NCBI GenBank assembly: GCA_034509425.1
Contig: JAVTVJ010000130.1
Coordinates: 4,457,501-4,521,500, forward strand
Direction of reading: 5' to 3'
DNA: 64,000 nucleotides
Source: Eopsaltria australis
Lineage: Eukaryota > Chordata > Aves > Passeriformes > Petroicidae
Shown: positions 34,338 to 45,500 of the stretch, in pieces
How positions within the stretch are numbered: position 1 is the stretch's first letter
Layout of the letters: each line of letters opens with the position of its first letter
Notes under the pieces: generated by a model
Told to the model about the DNA's origin: nothing
The model's input: only the letters and a program-made list of their open reading frames with translations
Database searches by the model: none
Position numbers and translations under genes: made by a program

Positions 34338-34560
34338 GTAGAATCCTAGAATCCCAGAATGGTTTGGGTTGGAGGGACCTTAAAGCCCGTCTAGTCCCCC
34401 TCCTGTTATGGGCAGGGACATCTTCCACTATCCCAGCTTGCTCCAAAACCTGTCCAGCCTGGCCTTGGACACTTCCAGAGATGGGGCAGCCACAGCTTCT
34501 CTGGGCACCCTGTGCCTGGACCTCGCCACCCTTGCAGGGAAGAAATTTCTGTTAAATGGG
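34338..34560 (-). mobile_element. CR1 LINE, 5'-truncated, minus orientation
   Basis: It starts AGAATCCTAGAATCCCAGAA, then TGGTTTGGGTTGGAGGGACC. It continues through GGGCAGGGACATCTTCCACT, GTCCAGCCTGGCCTTGGACA and GCCACAGCTTCTCTGGGCAC to GGAAGAAATTTCTGTTAAAT. The 3' end is at the low coordinate. It closely resembles the copies at 24155-24478 and (in reverse) 14379-14788. Confidence 0.95.
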
Positions 34561-35422
34561 AGAGCCCTTTCTTCCAAAGTGAGCAGGGCAGGGCAGGACC
34601 TGAAGGACTCGTCTGCACATAAGGATCAGGAGCTGCTCTTGAGGTGGGTGCAGCGAGTGGCTGGGATGGTCTGTGGTACGCTGCACCTGTGAAATAAATT
34701 GGAAAAAGAAGGAATTGGGAGTGCCACAGTGATTGTGCACAGGTCTACTCCCAAAGTCAAGTGTACATAAAGTCCTTGCAGCACTCCAGTGATTTTGAAT
34801 TGCTTGACATTGTGGGAGCGCTCCAATCTCGGTCTCTTTGAACCTCAAGGGCCTCGGTGTTATCTGAAGCACAGAATCATTTTATAACCCAGGCAAACAA
34901 CATCCTCACCTCCCGGGTTTGTATGCGAGGATGTGTGGTTATACACACCCGGGCTCACAGTTAATGCATGGGGCGGGGGGAGAGGGAGGAATCTGTGCCA
35001 GCAGGAGAGCCCGGAATGCGCTTTCCCACTAATGCTGAGAAGCAACAGAATCAGATTGCGGCCCATGAATGTCCCGTCACTGAGAAAAGGGAGTTTAGAA
35101 ATAGCCCCACAGATAAAGGAGGGCATTTATCCCCACGATTGTTTGGCAGAAAAAGCAATTTCCATAGTCTGCTGATGGTCAGTCGGGAACGTGCTGCAAG
35201 GGGCCCGCAGTTGTCTCGGATGGAGCTGACGGTTTTACTGGCTGAGTTTTGTTTCAACTTAATGAAGTAAGTACTTTGCCTGCATCCAGGCGCTGACGGG
35301 GAAGGTTTGTAAACTCCTCGCCTTTGTTGGGGTGACTGAAGTATTTTTTTCTTCTTTTTAACCAACCATTTTTGTTTCTTCTCAAATTCGTTGCCATAGA
35401 CAAAGGGTGCGTTTACTGTTAC
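34561..35422. other. Unannotated intergenic sequence
   Basis: No gene was recognised. TCAGATTGCGGCCCATGAAT near 35050 faintly resembles LINE-tail sequence. Short open frames on both strands have no motif. Confidence 0.5.
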
Positions 35423-35450
35423 AAAAAAAAAAAAAAAAAAAAAAAAAAAA
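35423..35450. repeat. Poly(A) tract, 28 nt
   Basis: Uninterrupted A run preceded by GTTTACTGTTAC and followed by GGAAGGAAGAAAAAAACCC. The A-then-purine structure could mark the tail of an old processed insertion on +, but the 400 bp upstream show no recognisable transcript or element. Confidence 0.9.
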
Positions 35451-35939
35451 GGAAGGAAGAAAAAAACCCAGAAAGGCTTTAAACCTGGTTTGCATCTTGA
35501 GTCCTGAAAAGCCCATTTTTTATGCAGGGGAAGAAGAGAGCCTTAGAAAAGGCAGGAGGCAGGGACGGAGGCGAGGGGGTGGGGAGCCAGAGATTTATGG
35601 CCCTTTGAAGGCAGCTTTTCTGCCCAGCATCCTGCCCGAGTGCCATGGGCTGCAGTGGTGGGACCAGGCTGGAACCTGCACCTCGCCAGGAGGCAGACCC
35701 AGCAGGGACCCAATGGGGACACAGGTCCTGCCACATCCTCAGGACCTCCCAGGGCCACTGATCCTACACCCACCTCAGCCAGCGCAGATGTCTAGTTTGA
35801 GATCATCACACAGCCTGAGGTTTTTGAGGTTGTTTTGCTTTTTTTCACTCGATGTGGAAGCGGCTGTTTGATACCAGCCTGTGCTGGAGCACAGCAGCCT
35901 GCCCGTGCTCCAGGAGAGGGGCGCATGGGCAGCCCGAAT
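35451..35939. other. Unannotated GC-richer sequence
   Basis: No gene is supported. An open frame of 154 codons (35407-35871) simply continues out of the poly(A)/GGAAG repeat and is not a credible protein. Confidence 0.5.
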
Positions 35940-36680
35940 CCTGCCCAGCAATACAATAATAATTGAAGATATTTAAAAATGTATGTATCTTCCATCTTTC
36001 CCATATGGGCTCCTTAGGCAACATGACCTTATGTGGCCATTATCTGACCTCTCTTACACTTGGATTACTCGGTACAAAGCAAATTTATGGTTGTTTATTC
36101 TCTCCTCCTATCAGCTATTAGTGCCTAATCATATGGTCTATCGATCAAGTGATTAATCGCCTGCCTAAAGAGGCAGCAGGTCCCGGGGAATGCTGCACTG
36201 CACCAGCCTGAACTTCAACCTCTTATACAAACCAGCGGAGTAAAGGCATTAGTCACTGCCTGCAGCCCGGGGCTGGAATGCCGCGGGAACGCCAGGAGGT
36301 AAAGCCCCCGGCTTTCTTCAGCAGCCGACTTTGTATTTCCCTTTCTTAATGGATAAAACTCCACCTAACCAAGCGGGCATACAGTTGTAAATGGGATGAT
36401 TTCCAATGCATCCTATAAATAATGATCAAAGAGGAAAATATGTGGGCCTTATTACAACAGTGCCCGCTAGTGCTGCTATAATTAAGGGTCTGTCAGCATT
36501 TCTATTATAAACCCTTATTTTCAAGGGTTTATAACTTGGCCATAAAATTTTGCTCTGGCTGAGACTTGGCATAAAATGTCCCAGCATGTGACCAGTTTTT
36601 CTTGTTACCAAATTGTTAAAAACCTAGCGATCAGCCCCGTTTTAGTTATAACAACATCCAAGCACCTTTGTGTTTCAGAA
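35940..36680. promoter_or_regulatory. Candidate conserved non-coding block containing a perfect hairpin
   Basis: Repeat-free AT-rich sequence with many short motifs typical of developmental enhancers: AACAATAG/ACAAAG-like SOX sites, CTTATGTGG, GTGATTAATCGCC near 36149, and CCTAATCATATGG near 36124. It also contains the 12-bp hairpin at 36505-36534. No open frame is of interest. The regulatory role is inference from composition. Confidence 0.35.
36505..36534. repeat. Perfect 12-bp inverted repeat with 6-nt loop
   Basis: TTATAAACCCTT (36505-36516) pairs exactly with AAGGGTTTATAA (36523-36534) around ATTTTC. It is the longest perfect hairpin I noticed in the window. It is too short for a microRNA precursor on its own; flanking pairing was not evident by eye. 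Confidence 0.9.
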
Positions 36681-39600
36681 CCACTTTTACTTCTTAAACA
36701 AGCCGCTTACTATTAAATGGAAATTAGCATTTGAAATCAAAAGTGCACACTGAACCCCTCTGCTCTTTATTTTAACCAGCCTTAAAAGGGAGCATGTTAT
36801 TCCCTCTGCCTGGGGTTGAGTTGATGGCACCCACGCCGTTGCCATCAGCGGGAAACACTGTGGCTGGAGTCCTGGAAGGGTCTTCCAGGGGTGCAGGGCT
36901 GGCATTGGTTCCTTGGCCTGACCAGCTTTGCAGGGCTCCCCGGTTCCCCACGTGCTCAAAGCAGGAATTATTAAAACCAGTGGGCTGATTTCAGCCATCA
37001 ACAATTCTGTATAAATCCAGAGTGCTGGAAATGGGTGCCCTGTATGCTCTGGTTTAGCCAGAGTGCTGACCTGCCTTAAGTGGATTTATTCCTTCATGAT
37101 CCATGCACGTTAACTCCTGCTAATGAGAATTATGGCTTAGTCCAAGGGGGGAATCTGGAGTTCAGCTTGAGTGAAACTGAGGGAATTTCACTCTACTAAA
37201 CACATACTAAATTTTAAAAATGAAAGGTTGCCATACCTGTACCTCTCTGGTTTCAACAGGAGTGTGTTCCATTTCCAGAAACATGTCCTTGATGTGTTAG
37301 CAAAGGACAGCAAGTTGGCTTAAAAAGATGCAGCCACTTAAAAGCATTGATTCTCCCAGGACAACACGCCAAAATGCAGAAATAAATTAAACATAAGCAG
37401 ATGCTGTACCTCCTTTCCATTTTTGGCTAGCACATCCCATTGTGGGACTACTAGTGGGACAACTGAGAATGACTGACATTTACTCAAACTTAAGGCCTTA
37501 TTGGACTGTCCTGGCAGAAGGGACAAAAATTCAGGTTTGTGCTAGTGTTAAATCTGAACACCTCACCAACTTCTTAAGGCATGTATTACATCAGTATAGT
37601 TTATCCTCTGTGCCAGTTTTATACTGTTTTAAAAGGACCTGATCAATTTGCTAACATCATCCTGGATTTTCAAAGGAGCACTGGGGAAATACAGACCCAA
37701 CTCCTATTGAAAACCCCTGCCTCAAAACTCCCCTCCTGAGTTCCTACCCTGGCAGGGATCCCACAGCTAAGCTCCTTCCATTTCCAGAAAAATCATTGAG
37801 CTGAGGCTAAGAACACTCATCTGGTGCCTGTCGAGTGTATTGTCTGAATATAAACACAATGATTCTGGAGCAGGGAAAGAGTCTGCGACTTAAATGGATT
37901 TACACTGGCTAAGAACCTGGCCTTCCACACTCGACTTCTGACATTACTTGAAAGTAAACATTGAGCTCAACTATTCTGTGATTTACACGGTGGTTTAAGA
38001 TGTGCGCAGTGACGACCAGGCAGTTGCTCTTACCATGACCCTCACCAGGTTTGATGTTTTCCTTCAGGTTCCAGGTAACCAAAAATTTCCATGTGCATCT
38101 CAGCTGTCATAAAAAAAAAAACCAAAAAAAAAAAGCAAGAGAAAAGATGAAAGCTCAAGTTTCTGACTCTTGAGAAAAGCCTGAAAATGTTCCTCATCTG
38201 CACTTTAACGGCTCAAAAAGCAGAAGGCAAAGAGAAAAAAAGGAGTTTGAAAATGCCATGCTTTTTGAGATGTGACATATGCTTTTGCTGTGCTCAGGGT
38301 TGGCAGGAGGCGTTGCATGGTGGATGCAGCCCCGCCAGAAGCAGGTGCGGGAGCCCGAGCGAGCGGCGCTCCCTCCGTTCCACTGGAGTTGGAGCCATCC
38401 AGTCGCTTCTCCTCACTCCTGTGCCCCGCTGAGCAGCAGATTGTCTGCAGGAGATGGGATAAATAGTTGTGGATGTGCCCTGAAATCACCGTGTTGGGTG
38501 GTTAGGATGGGAGCCCCCACTGAAGAGCTCGTGCTGTTACCCTGCAGTGACAAGTCATGTGTATGGTTGTGTGTCCTAGAGCTGTGGGAGGGCCAAAAAA
38601 GCCCAGGACAGAAATAAATCCACCTGCTGGGCAACCCAAAACTTTCACTTTTATGTGCTCCAGGCCAAAAACGGTGGGTGAGTGGTTTTCAGGATGACAG
38701 TGGTGCTCCAGGTGCTCCTGCAGCCTGGCACAGCACAAAGCTGGATGTGAATGTGGGTTCCCAGGGAATCCCCCATGGGCTGTACCTGCCCACAAGGGGT
38801 TGTTTCTTCTCCAGCCTGGGGTTTGGCTGATGGGGCAGCATGCGTGCCCCAGGGTCCATGGGGACCCTTGAGTCACTCTTCACCAGACTTGTCCCTAAGC
38901 TGGAGGGGCTCTGCAGTGATGCTCCTTGAAGCCTTTGGTCCCAGCTCTCCGTGTCTTCTGCAGGGATGCAAAATCTGGGATTCCTCTTGCATCCATAGTG
39001 TCACTGGGGCCACTCCTGCTCGAGGACAAAGCAGGACATGCTCCTTGCCCCCTTGTTCTCACTGAGAGTGAGTTACTTAAAGTTACTTACCTAACTTTAA
39101 ATGAGGGAAAGCTCTTCTGCACATTTTTGGGTTGCAAGGCAGAGAACAGCCAATGTCATTCTCCATGTGACCCTTCTCCATGTGGGCTCCTGCAAACAGA
39201 GCACCCAGGGCTCAGCCTGGGCAGCTGAAAATTGCCTTTCCAAAGCCATCAAGGGAGTTCTGTGGGTTTATTCTGGACTGGGAATTCCCTCCTCCCTGCT
39301 CCCTGAGTCCTGGAAATGCTTTTCTCCTTGTGTGAAAAGTGAGCTGAAGATTTTACCAACACTGAATCTGGCCCCTTAAATATGATAATTTTAAAAAGTT
39401 CAGCAAAATCCAGGGGCTGGGGCAGGCGGGGGGGTTGGTGTTCCTTATCAAGGGGAGGAATGATGGGTTAGCAGCAATTCCTTCCTCGCAGTTAGTCTGG
39501 GTACCATTGGAAGCAGAATTTGTCAGTTCTGAAGTGCACAGATTAGAAAGGAATGTGGAATTTGGAAACGTGGCAGCTTGTAGCACTGTATGGTTTAAAT

Positions 39601-40011
39601 TAAACCTTTTTTTGGAAAGCAGAATCGCTGTAGGCCACATTTAGGGGGAAAGCAACAGCAGAGAGGGCTGGCTGTGGTTTTTGCTTTGCTGTGTAACTGG
39701 TCCACTTTCTCTTGTTTTAACACAGATTTTTTTTTTTTTAATTTAAAAAAAAAGAGGAAAAAAATATGCCTCTGGCCTCCTTCTGCCCAACCACAGCTTC
39801 ACTGCTGACCACAAAGAGGAAGCCTGGGGAAACAGCCATAGGATTAATACCCACTGTCTCTTAACCCAACAGGGTGTGAAAACATTTTATAAAACATCTC
39901 TTTTTTTTATTTTTTTCCCCTTTCAGATGGATAGCATGGCTGGGATTTAGACATCTTGAAACAAGCACATGGTTGCCTTTGCCTTGCATTGTGTTCCTCA
40001 GAGGGAGCAGT
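36681..40011. other. Unannotated intergenic sequence
   Basis: No gene was recognised. A-with-CC tract at 38111-38135. CpG-containing patch around 38320-38400. Poly(T)/poly(A) pair at about 39727-39755. Open frames around 38.2-39.2 kb overlap in many frames without motifs. Confidence 0.5.
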
Positions 40012-40035
40012 GGGGGGGGGGAGGGGGGGGGGAGG
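40012..40035 (+). repeat. G-tract pair (G10-A-G10)
   Basis: Ten G, one A, ten G, then AGG. This is a strong G-quadruplex-forming pattern on the + strand. It lies 95 bp upstream of a candidate conserved block. Confidence 0.9.
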
Positions 40036-40129
40036 TCCTAAATCACTCTGGCCAAATCTGTTGTTTAAAATCTGTTTACACCCATCTTCAGAGCTTTCTC
40101 CTTGCAAATCATCAACAACTTTGTTGGTC

Positions 40130-40530
40130 TCACTGAAATGACAGGAAATATAAAAATGAGTCTGCTGCGAGGGCTGCGCGGTGTAGATCTTGATCAGTTG
40201 GAATATAATTGTTCCTAATGAAATGGAGACGCCTAGCTCTTAACTGAACAGCCTTTGCTTCTTTAGAAATAATAAGATTAAGATTATGGATTCTATTAAT
40301 CATTTGATCAGCTTTATTCATTCATCTTATTTCCTTTACATGCAAAAAAGCCCTGCTCTCTCCATGCCTTTATCTTTTAAGATGATGACATTTACATATT
40401 TCCCGGTGCTGGAGCGTCCCGGGCGTAATATACAGATTGCTCTGCTCGGATCTTGTAAACTGACTATTTCCATGTGCTAAGTACTCTCAGTGATGAAGAT
40501 CTTAATAATGTGATTAACTAAATTGTGTCT
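40130..40530. promoter_or_regulatory. Candidate conserved non-coding block, homeodomain-rich
   Basis: Repeat-free, with clustered ATTA-type sites (AAGATTAAGATTATGG near 40271, TCTATTAATCATTTGATC near 40290, TGATTAACTAAATTG near 40510) and ACATGCAAAA near 40339. Short open frames within it are not coding-like. Enhancer function is inferred from site density. Confidence 0.35.
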
Positions 40531-41243
40531 TTATGCTCTTCCTCGCGCCTCCCTCCCTTCCCCGCCACGGCCTCCCAGCCGCCGCGCTTACCACAAATGG
40601 CATCAGCTGCCGGGACGTGCCTGCGGTGGTGACCCCGGTGACAAGGAGGTGTCACATAGCACAGAGCAGAGAGGTCTGTGCGCCTCAGAGTCAGGGTGTA
40701 ATTCAGATGACCCGTGCTTTAAGAGAATCTGCTTTCCCGGCGTTATGCGGGAAAGATGCTGAAAGCAGGAGTTTGGGAATGTTGAGGGAATTATTAGATG
40801 AGAAATTTGTTCCTCCGCAGCGTAGCGACAGCATTGTTATTTCTTGCTTGGATGTGCTGTTGGGAAGGTTTGATTTTGTTGTCATTAGAGAAATCTCTCT
40901 GTTGTTATAACGCTTTCTATGTGTGAAGAAATACAGACATAATGTGTATCTAGTCCATTAAAACACTCTTTCGGAGCCTCCACCTGTGGCACAGCCTCTC
41001 TGTACTGCCAGTATTTTGCTGAGCACTGTTAGTAATTCCTTTCCTTCTGCCTTACATGGATTAGTAGTTCCGGAGAGTTAAAAAAACCCCAAAATCCAAA
41101 GTAGCGGCAGGTTCTCTCTAACTTCTGTTAGCTGAGCTGGAGAAGTTGCACTGCGTCTTGGATCTTTTTCATCTTGGTGGAATTATACTGTAACTAATTG
41201 AATCCATTGATCACTGTCTTGTTTTTTTCCATCTTCTTCTCAG
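40531..41243. other. Unannotated sequence upstream of the candidate exon
   Basis: The first ~110 bp is CpG-containing (CTTCCTCGCGCC, CCGCCGCGCTTACC). The rest is AT-richer. The last 25 bp form the pyrimidine tract of the candidate exon. An AAAAAACCCCAAAATCC tract lies near 41080. Confidence 0.5.
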
Positions 41244-41318
41244 AGGATTCATTTCATAGTGTTCCCTACATCAGTCAAGAAAATGGCTGCGGTGGAATTA
41301 CCAGGGTTGATAATAAAG
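41244..41318 (+). other. Candidate 75-nt internal exon (function unknown)
   Basis: A long pyrimidine tract ending TTCCATCTTCTTCTCAG (41227-41243) is a strong 3' splice acceptor. 75 nt later AATAAAG|GTAATTTAG gives an acceptable 5' splice donor at 41319. The length is exactly 25 codons. Two frames are open across it. One reads DSFHSVPYISQENGCGG followed by ITRVDNK. The other contains AAAATGGCTGCGG, an ATG in good Kozak context, opening MAAVELPGLIIK into the donor. It could therefore be a cassette exon or a 5' leader exon with the start codon. I do not recognise either peptide, and no partner exon was identified in the window. Confidence 0.35.
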
Positions 41319-41842
41319 GTAATTTAGCCCAGTTGAAATTATTTTTTATGTATCTAAGTAGGGTAACGCATTCAAACGTGCTGCCTTAAATCTTGGGATG
41401 AAATACCTGCATGATCTAAGCTGCAGGATCCCAAAATAACTCTTCTCAACAACCACAGAAAGTAGGAGCAGCTGATCAAGGGACCTTTTGCAGCCTGACA
41501 ATGACCAAACAATAATCAACAGCGTTCATTTGATCAAAGAACTGTCCCAGAGCAGGATAAATAATCTCTGGTTTGCGCACTTCATAGGACAGGGAGTATT
41601 TTTGGATTAGATAAGTGCTTAACAAGCAAGAATAGCGGGAAGTGTCGGGAGAAGCGGCAGGAGCCGGGAGTAGCTGGTGGTGAGCCGTCTCCTACGATTC
41701 GGGTTAGAAATAGGAGCCAAATCTGGCCTCAGCCAGGAGGGTTTTACCGAGGATGTCTGCTGGTGGCATTTAGCTCTTACTAAGTAACAGTTTGGAAAAG
41801 GATTCTCCTGCTAGATTAGGGCTGGTCTTGTCAGTAATGCGC
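41319..41842. other. Unannotated sequence
   Basis: No gene or repeat was recognised. It could be intronic if the exon at 41244 is real. GATAAATAATC and GATAAGTGC (GATA-like) occur at about 41556 and 41610. Confidence 0.45.
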
Positions 41843-41943
41843 AGGACAGGATGTCAGGAGATCTGAGCTGAGGTCTGCCACAGATTTCCAGCACGATTTA
41901 GGTCAAGTTATCTAATCTTGCCTCCTGACACAGTTTCACCCCG
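41843..41943 (+). mobile_element. MIR-type SINE relic
   Basis: GCGCAGGACAGGATGTCAGG, AGATCTGAGCTGAGGTCTGC, CACAGATTTCCAGCACGATT and TAGGTCAAGTTATCTAATCT end in GACACAGTTTCACC. These track the MIR consensus from GGACTGGGAGTCAGGAGACC through TGTGACCTTGGGCAAGTCAC to CTCAGTTTCCCC. It is heavily diverged but collinear across 100 bp. Confidence 0.8.
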
Positions 41944-42319
41944 AGACAAGGTGACAGGAGAGTTTGTAAAAGGTTTACCTAACAAAGAGGCATTTTTACT
42001 CTCTCGTTCTCACCCAGGTCAAGGGCTGGACGTAGGAGCAGAGGCATCTCCTGCTTGCAAAGCCACAGGCGTGCTTCTTCCTTCTGCTCCCGAAATTCAG
42101 CCCCTGGGGCAGTGGGGCCACATCCAGCCCTTTGAGGTGATGGGGTCCCTTGGCCAGCAGGGCTCATTCTCAATGGCAGAAGCCCCCACTCCCAGCCTCT
42201 CCCTGGCAGCAGCACAGCGGCTGCGGGAGCTGCAGGGCTGCCTACAAGCACATGCCCTTTGCCGAGATCAGCACTTTTTTGGACAATGTATAGTATTTGC
42301 AAATGGGAACTGACAATGG
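41944..42319. other. Unannotated sequence
   Basis: No gene is supported. A 131-codon open frame (41918-42313 +) begins inside the MIR relic, so it is not a host gene start. No motif is visible in it. Confidence 0.5.
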
Positions 42320-42560
42320 AAGAAATACAGCAGAGTGAAGGGTTTAATATAAAATATTTATACAGTAAAGATCTTTCATCTTTTGTCAGTCACAGGGTAG
42401 GGAAGTGAAGAATGTATTGGGAGTACATTACCAAGAGTATGTTATAAATTAAAATCTCAAATTGAATAATACTGGCTGCTAATGTGCGCAGCGTTGGAAA
42501 TGAGTCACTTCTGAATCAATGTAATTTACCGTGCCAGCTGAAAGATATTTACAAAAGAAG
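42320..42560. promoter_or_regulatory. Candidate conserved non-coding block
   Basis: Very AT-rich and repeat-free (TTTAATATAAAATATTTATA, TTATAAATTAAAATCTC, AATTTACCGTGCC), containing an AP-1-like TGAGTCA at about 42498. No coding signal. Regulatory function is inference. Confidence 0.3.
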
Positions 42561-45500
42561 GTATCTTCTTGTTGTTTGTTTTTTTTTTTTTACTTAGATT
42601 TTATTCCACATTTACAGATAGCCTGTGCTGTCAACACCGACTAATTTGTCACAGAGAGAAAGTCACAGCCGTTAGTGCAGAGCTGTTTCAAAAGCACTTA
42701 GAAAGCAGAAAGGTGGGCTCCAGGCTACATGGGTGGTCAGACAGTTTGTACTCATTGTTTTCTCTCAAATTTAAAACTGGTAATTAGTAATACAGCAGTT
42801 TTGTGGAGATTAGTTATTGGGAGAGAGCAGACTGACTGTTTCCTTGTAGAATTATGGAGTGCAGAAATGATTGTTCCCACTACATCCTACTAGCCTGCAT
42901 CCCTCTGGGTATTTCAGCTTTTCTTTGGGCACTGTAACCTCAGAGAAGTCAGGGTTTGGTCCCCTGTCTGTCAGATGATTGGCATCATCTCAGGAGGTTG
43001 GTCTGGTTCATGGTATTTCATAGCTGGGGCCAAGATAGGATTTATTACCTTGGAACACCCAACTCTGAGGTGAAAGTTGGTGCATCCACAAGGTGGGAGT
43101 TTGAAAGTGTGGATTTTGGAAGGTTTATAGCCAGATGCTGTGCAGGAACTGGTATCCTCTAATGTCTAAAACACATTTCAGTAGGCATAAACAGTCCTGC
43201 TATGGTGCTGTGCACGTCTGTGTGGTTCTGGGCCCTGGGAAGGGTGGGTGCTGCTATTTAAGTATTTTGGCATTACACAGACCACTCCACTGCAGACCTG
43301 CAGGTAACTATGTGTTGGGAATGGTGAGTCCAACATTCATGCAGATGCAAGGAGCCAGTAGAGAGTTGAAAAGAAGGCAGGTTCAAAAGCCAGTCTAGAT
43401 CTAGGTTTCTGCCTTGTTCCATCTTCTGCCACTCATTTTCCCCACCTTGTCAGGAAAAGAAGGACGCTCTGGGAATTTCTGTCCTGGTCTGAACTGTGCC
43501 AGATTATCATCCCACTTAATTGTGCCACAGACTCTGATCCAGTCAAATGTTTTGTGCTTAGGTAAACCTCATCTAAGTTCTTCTGTCTTAAACTTGGGTG
43601 TTTGGTCTAGGATGGTTGTGCAGGCTGGTTCTGCTGTTGGATGGAATAGGGGGAGGCACACCCCCAAGGGCATTTCAGCCGAGCAAATTCCTTTTGGAAC
43701 TGCTTGGCTCTCACTGTTGGCTCCACAAAGAGCAGAGGCACCTCACTCTGAGCTGTGCCCAACCATTAGACCAACACTTTTAGGTGAGACAAATCTCACC
43801 TCTGGTCCTTCTGCCCGTTGTTGTTTTTATCAGTGCAATAGAAATAGTTTCAGATAGACATGGTGAGAGTAAGTAGTGTGAAGGATGGGAGAATATCCAA
43901 AAGGAGAGGGATGTTTGCAGTAGCTCTTGTAAAGTCTGATGGAACTTCCCTCTCCCTTTGCTTGTAGGCAGTACCAAATCAGATGTAACTGTGGAGATGC
44001 AGGTGATCTGATGGATTCATGGCCAAGCTTCTATACATAATAAAATATGTATTAAGGTCATATTCCAGCAGTGCTGTAGGGAAACTGGAGTATTCTTATG
44101 CCATACTTTTCGGTAGGAATGCTTCTGCTGGGTTGCATCACTGTCTGTAAATTTTATTGATTATAATTAAGTCAGTCTGCATTGTCTCTAAGAACCTACA
44201 TGGGTTTAAAAATCAATGCTCCTTATATTCATCAGGGGAACCAGTTTGAAAAGGGATTATAGTGGGAATAAGCAATGCATTTATAGCTCCAAGTTTGTGT
44301 TTACAAACCATTAAATGCTGGTCTTCTCGACAGTCCTCATTTAAAGGTCAGAAATAAGTTTTTTCCCTGTCTTTCATCCCATGAACACTAACAAAAATTC
44401 TCCTTTCATGGTTGCCTACTCTATTTTGTACCTGATGGGTGGAGCTCTGCTGTCTCAGTGACCTTCTGGGGGCAAGGAGACAGCTTTGGGCAAGCAAGAA
44501 CGTGAGCAAATGTAGAAAACCAGGAGTGAATCCACTGAAGTCCTCTCGGCTGGGTCACTTCTATGGCAGTATCCTGTTGCCTTAAAGGGCTCCATTAGTT
44601 CTCTCCCTTGGCTTGTTTCTCTCAGAAAATATCAGTTCCAGTTATTGGAAGCTGTAACGGCCACGCTCATGGAAAGTCAGAACAAAGAGCAATTGCTGAG
44701 GTATCTGCCATTATTGATTTATGGGCGAAGATTAAGGCCAGATTGCCCTGTCCCTATTTCTTTAACAACCCCGTCCTCAGATAGACTTCCTCCAGCTCAA
44801 TGGGCCCCTTATTTAAGTGCTGTTTATTGAGGATAATCTTATCGCAGTCTGGTGCACTAAATATGTATAACTCACCTTAGGGAGAAGATGTGAAAGGTCT
44901 TTGATGATATGAAGGGTGTGAACACTAAGGAGAGTGAAGGATAATTTAGGCTGGGACTTGGGAGTGCAACTAAAACACATACCATCAAAGAAATGGAGTA
45001 GACGTGGTGTACTCCCCAAGAGAAAAATAAAATGCCCTTCAGTTTGAGTCATTTGAAAGCAGAGAAAGGACTAAAACTGTGTTTGTAAGGATCATTCTGT
45101 GGACATAGAGGGCTGTGTGATCTTACTAAGCTTTTCTACCTTTGTGTGTTGTGCAGTGCTTTGATTCCTACTTGATGTGGCCAATAATTGAGCTACATAA
45201 TACACAACCGATTCCACCAGTGATGCTATTTTAACACTGCTAAACTGCATCTCAGCCAGGGACACCTGTGGAATTTACTAGATTTGATTCAATTTATTTT
45301 ATCAGTTATTTCAGTTTTAACAGCTTTTAGAGGTGGTGAAATGGCACAAACCAAGGCATTCCCTTAGCTCGTGAATCCCTCCAGGATCCCAGGGGAGCAG
45401 GATCCATGCCTGGCTCCTCACGGCACTTGGGAAGATGTTAATTGGAACATGCAGGCACCCATCCACATCCCCAGAATAACCAAAGCAAAACTGATGTTTA

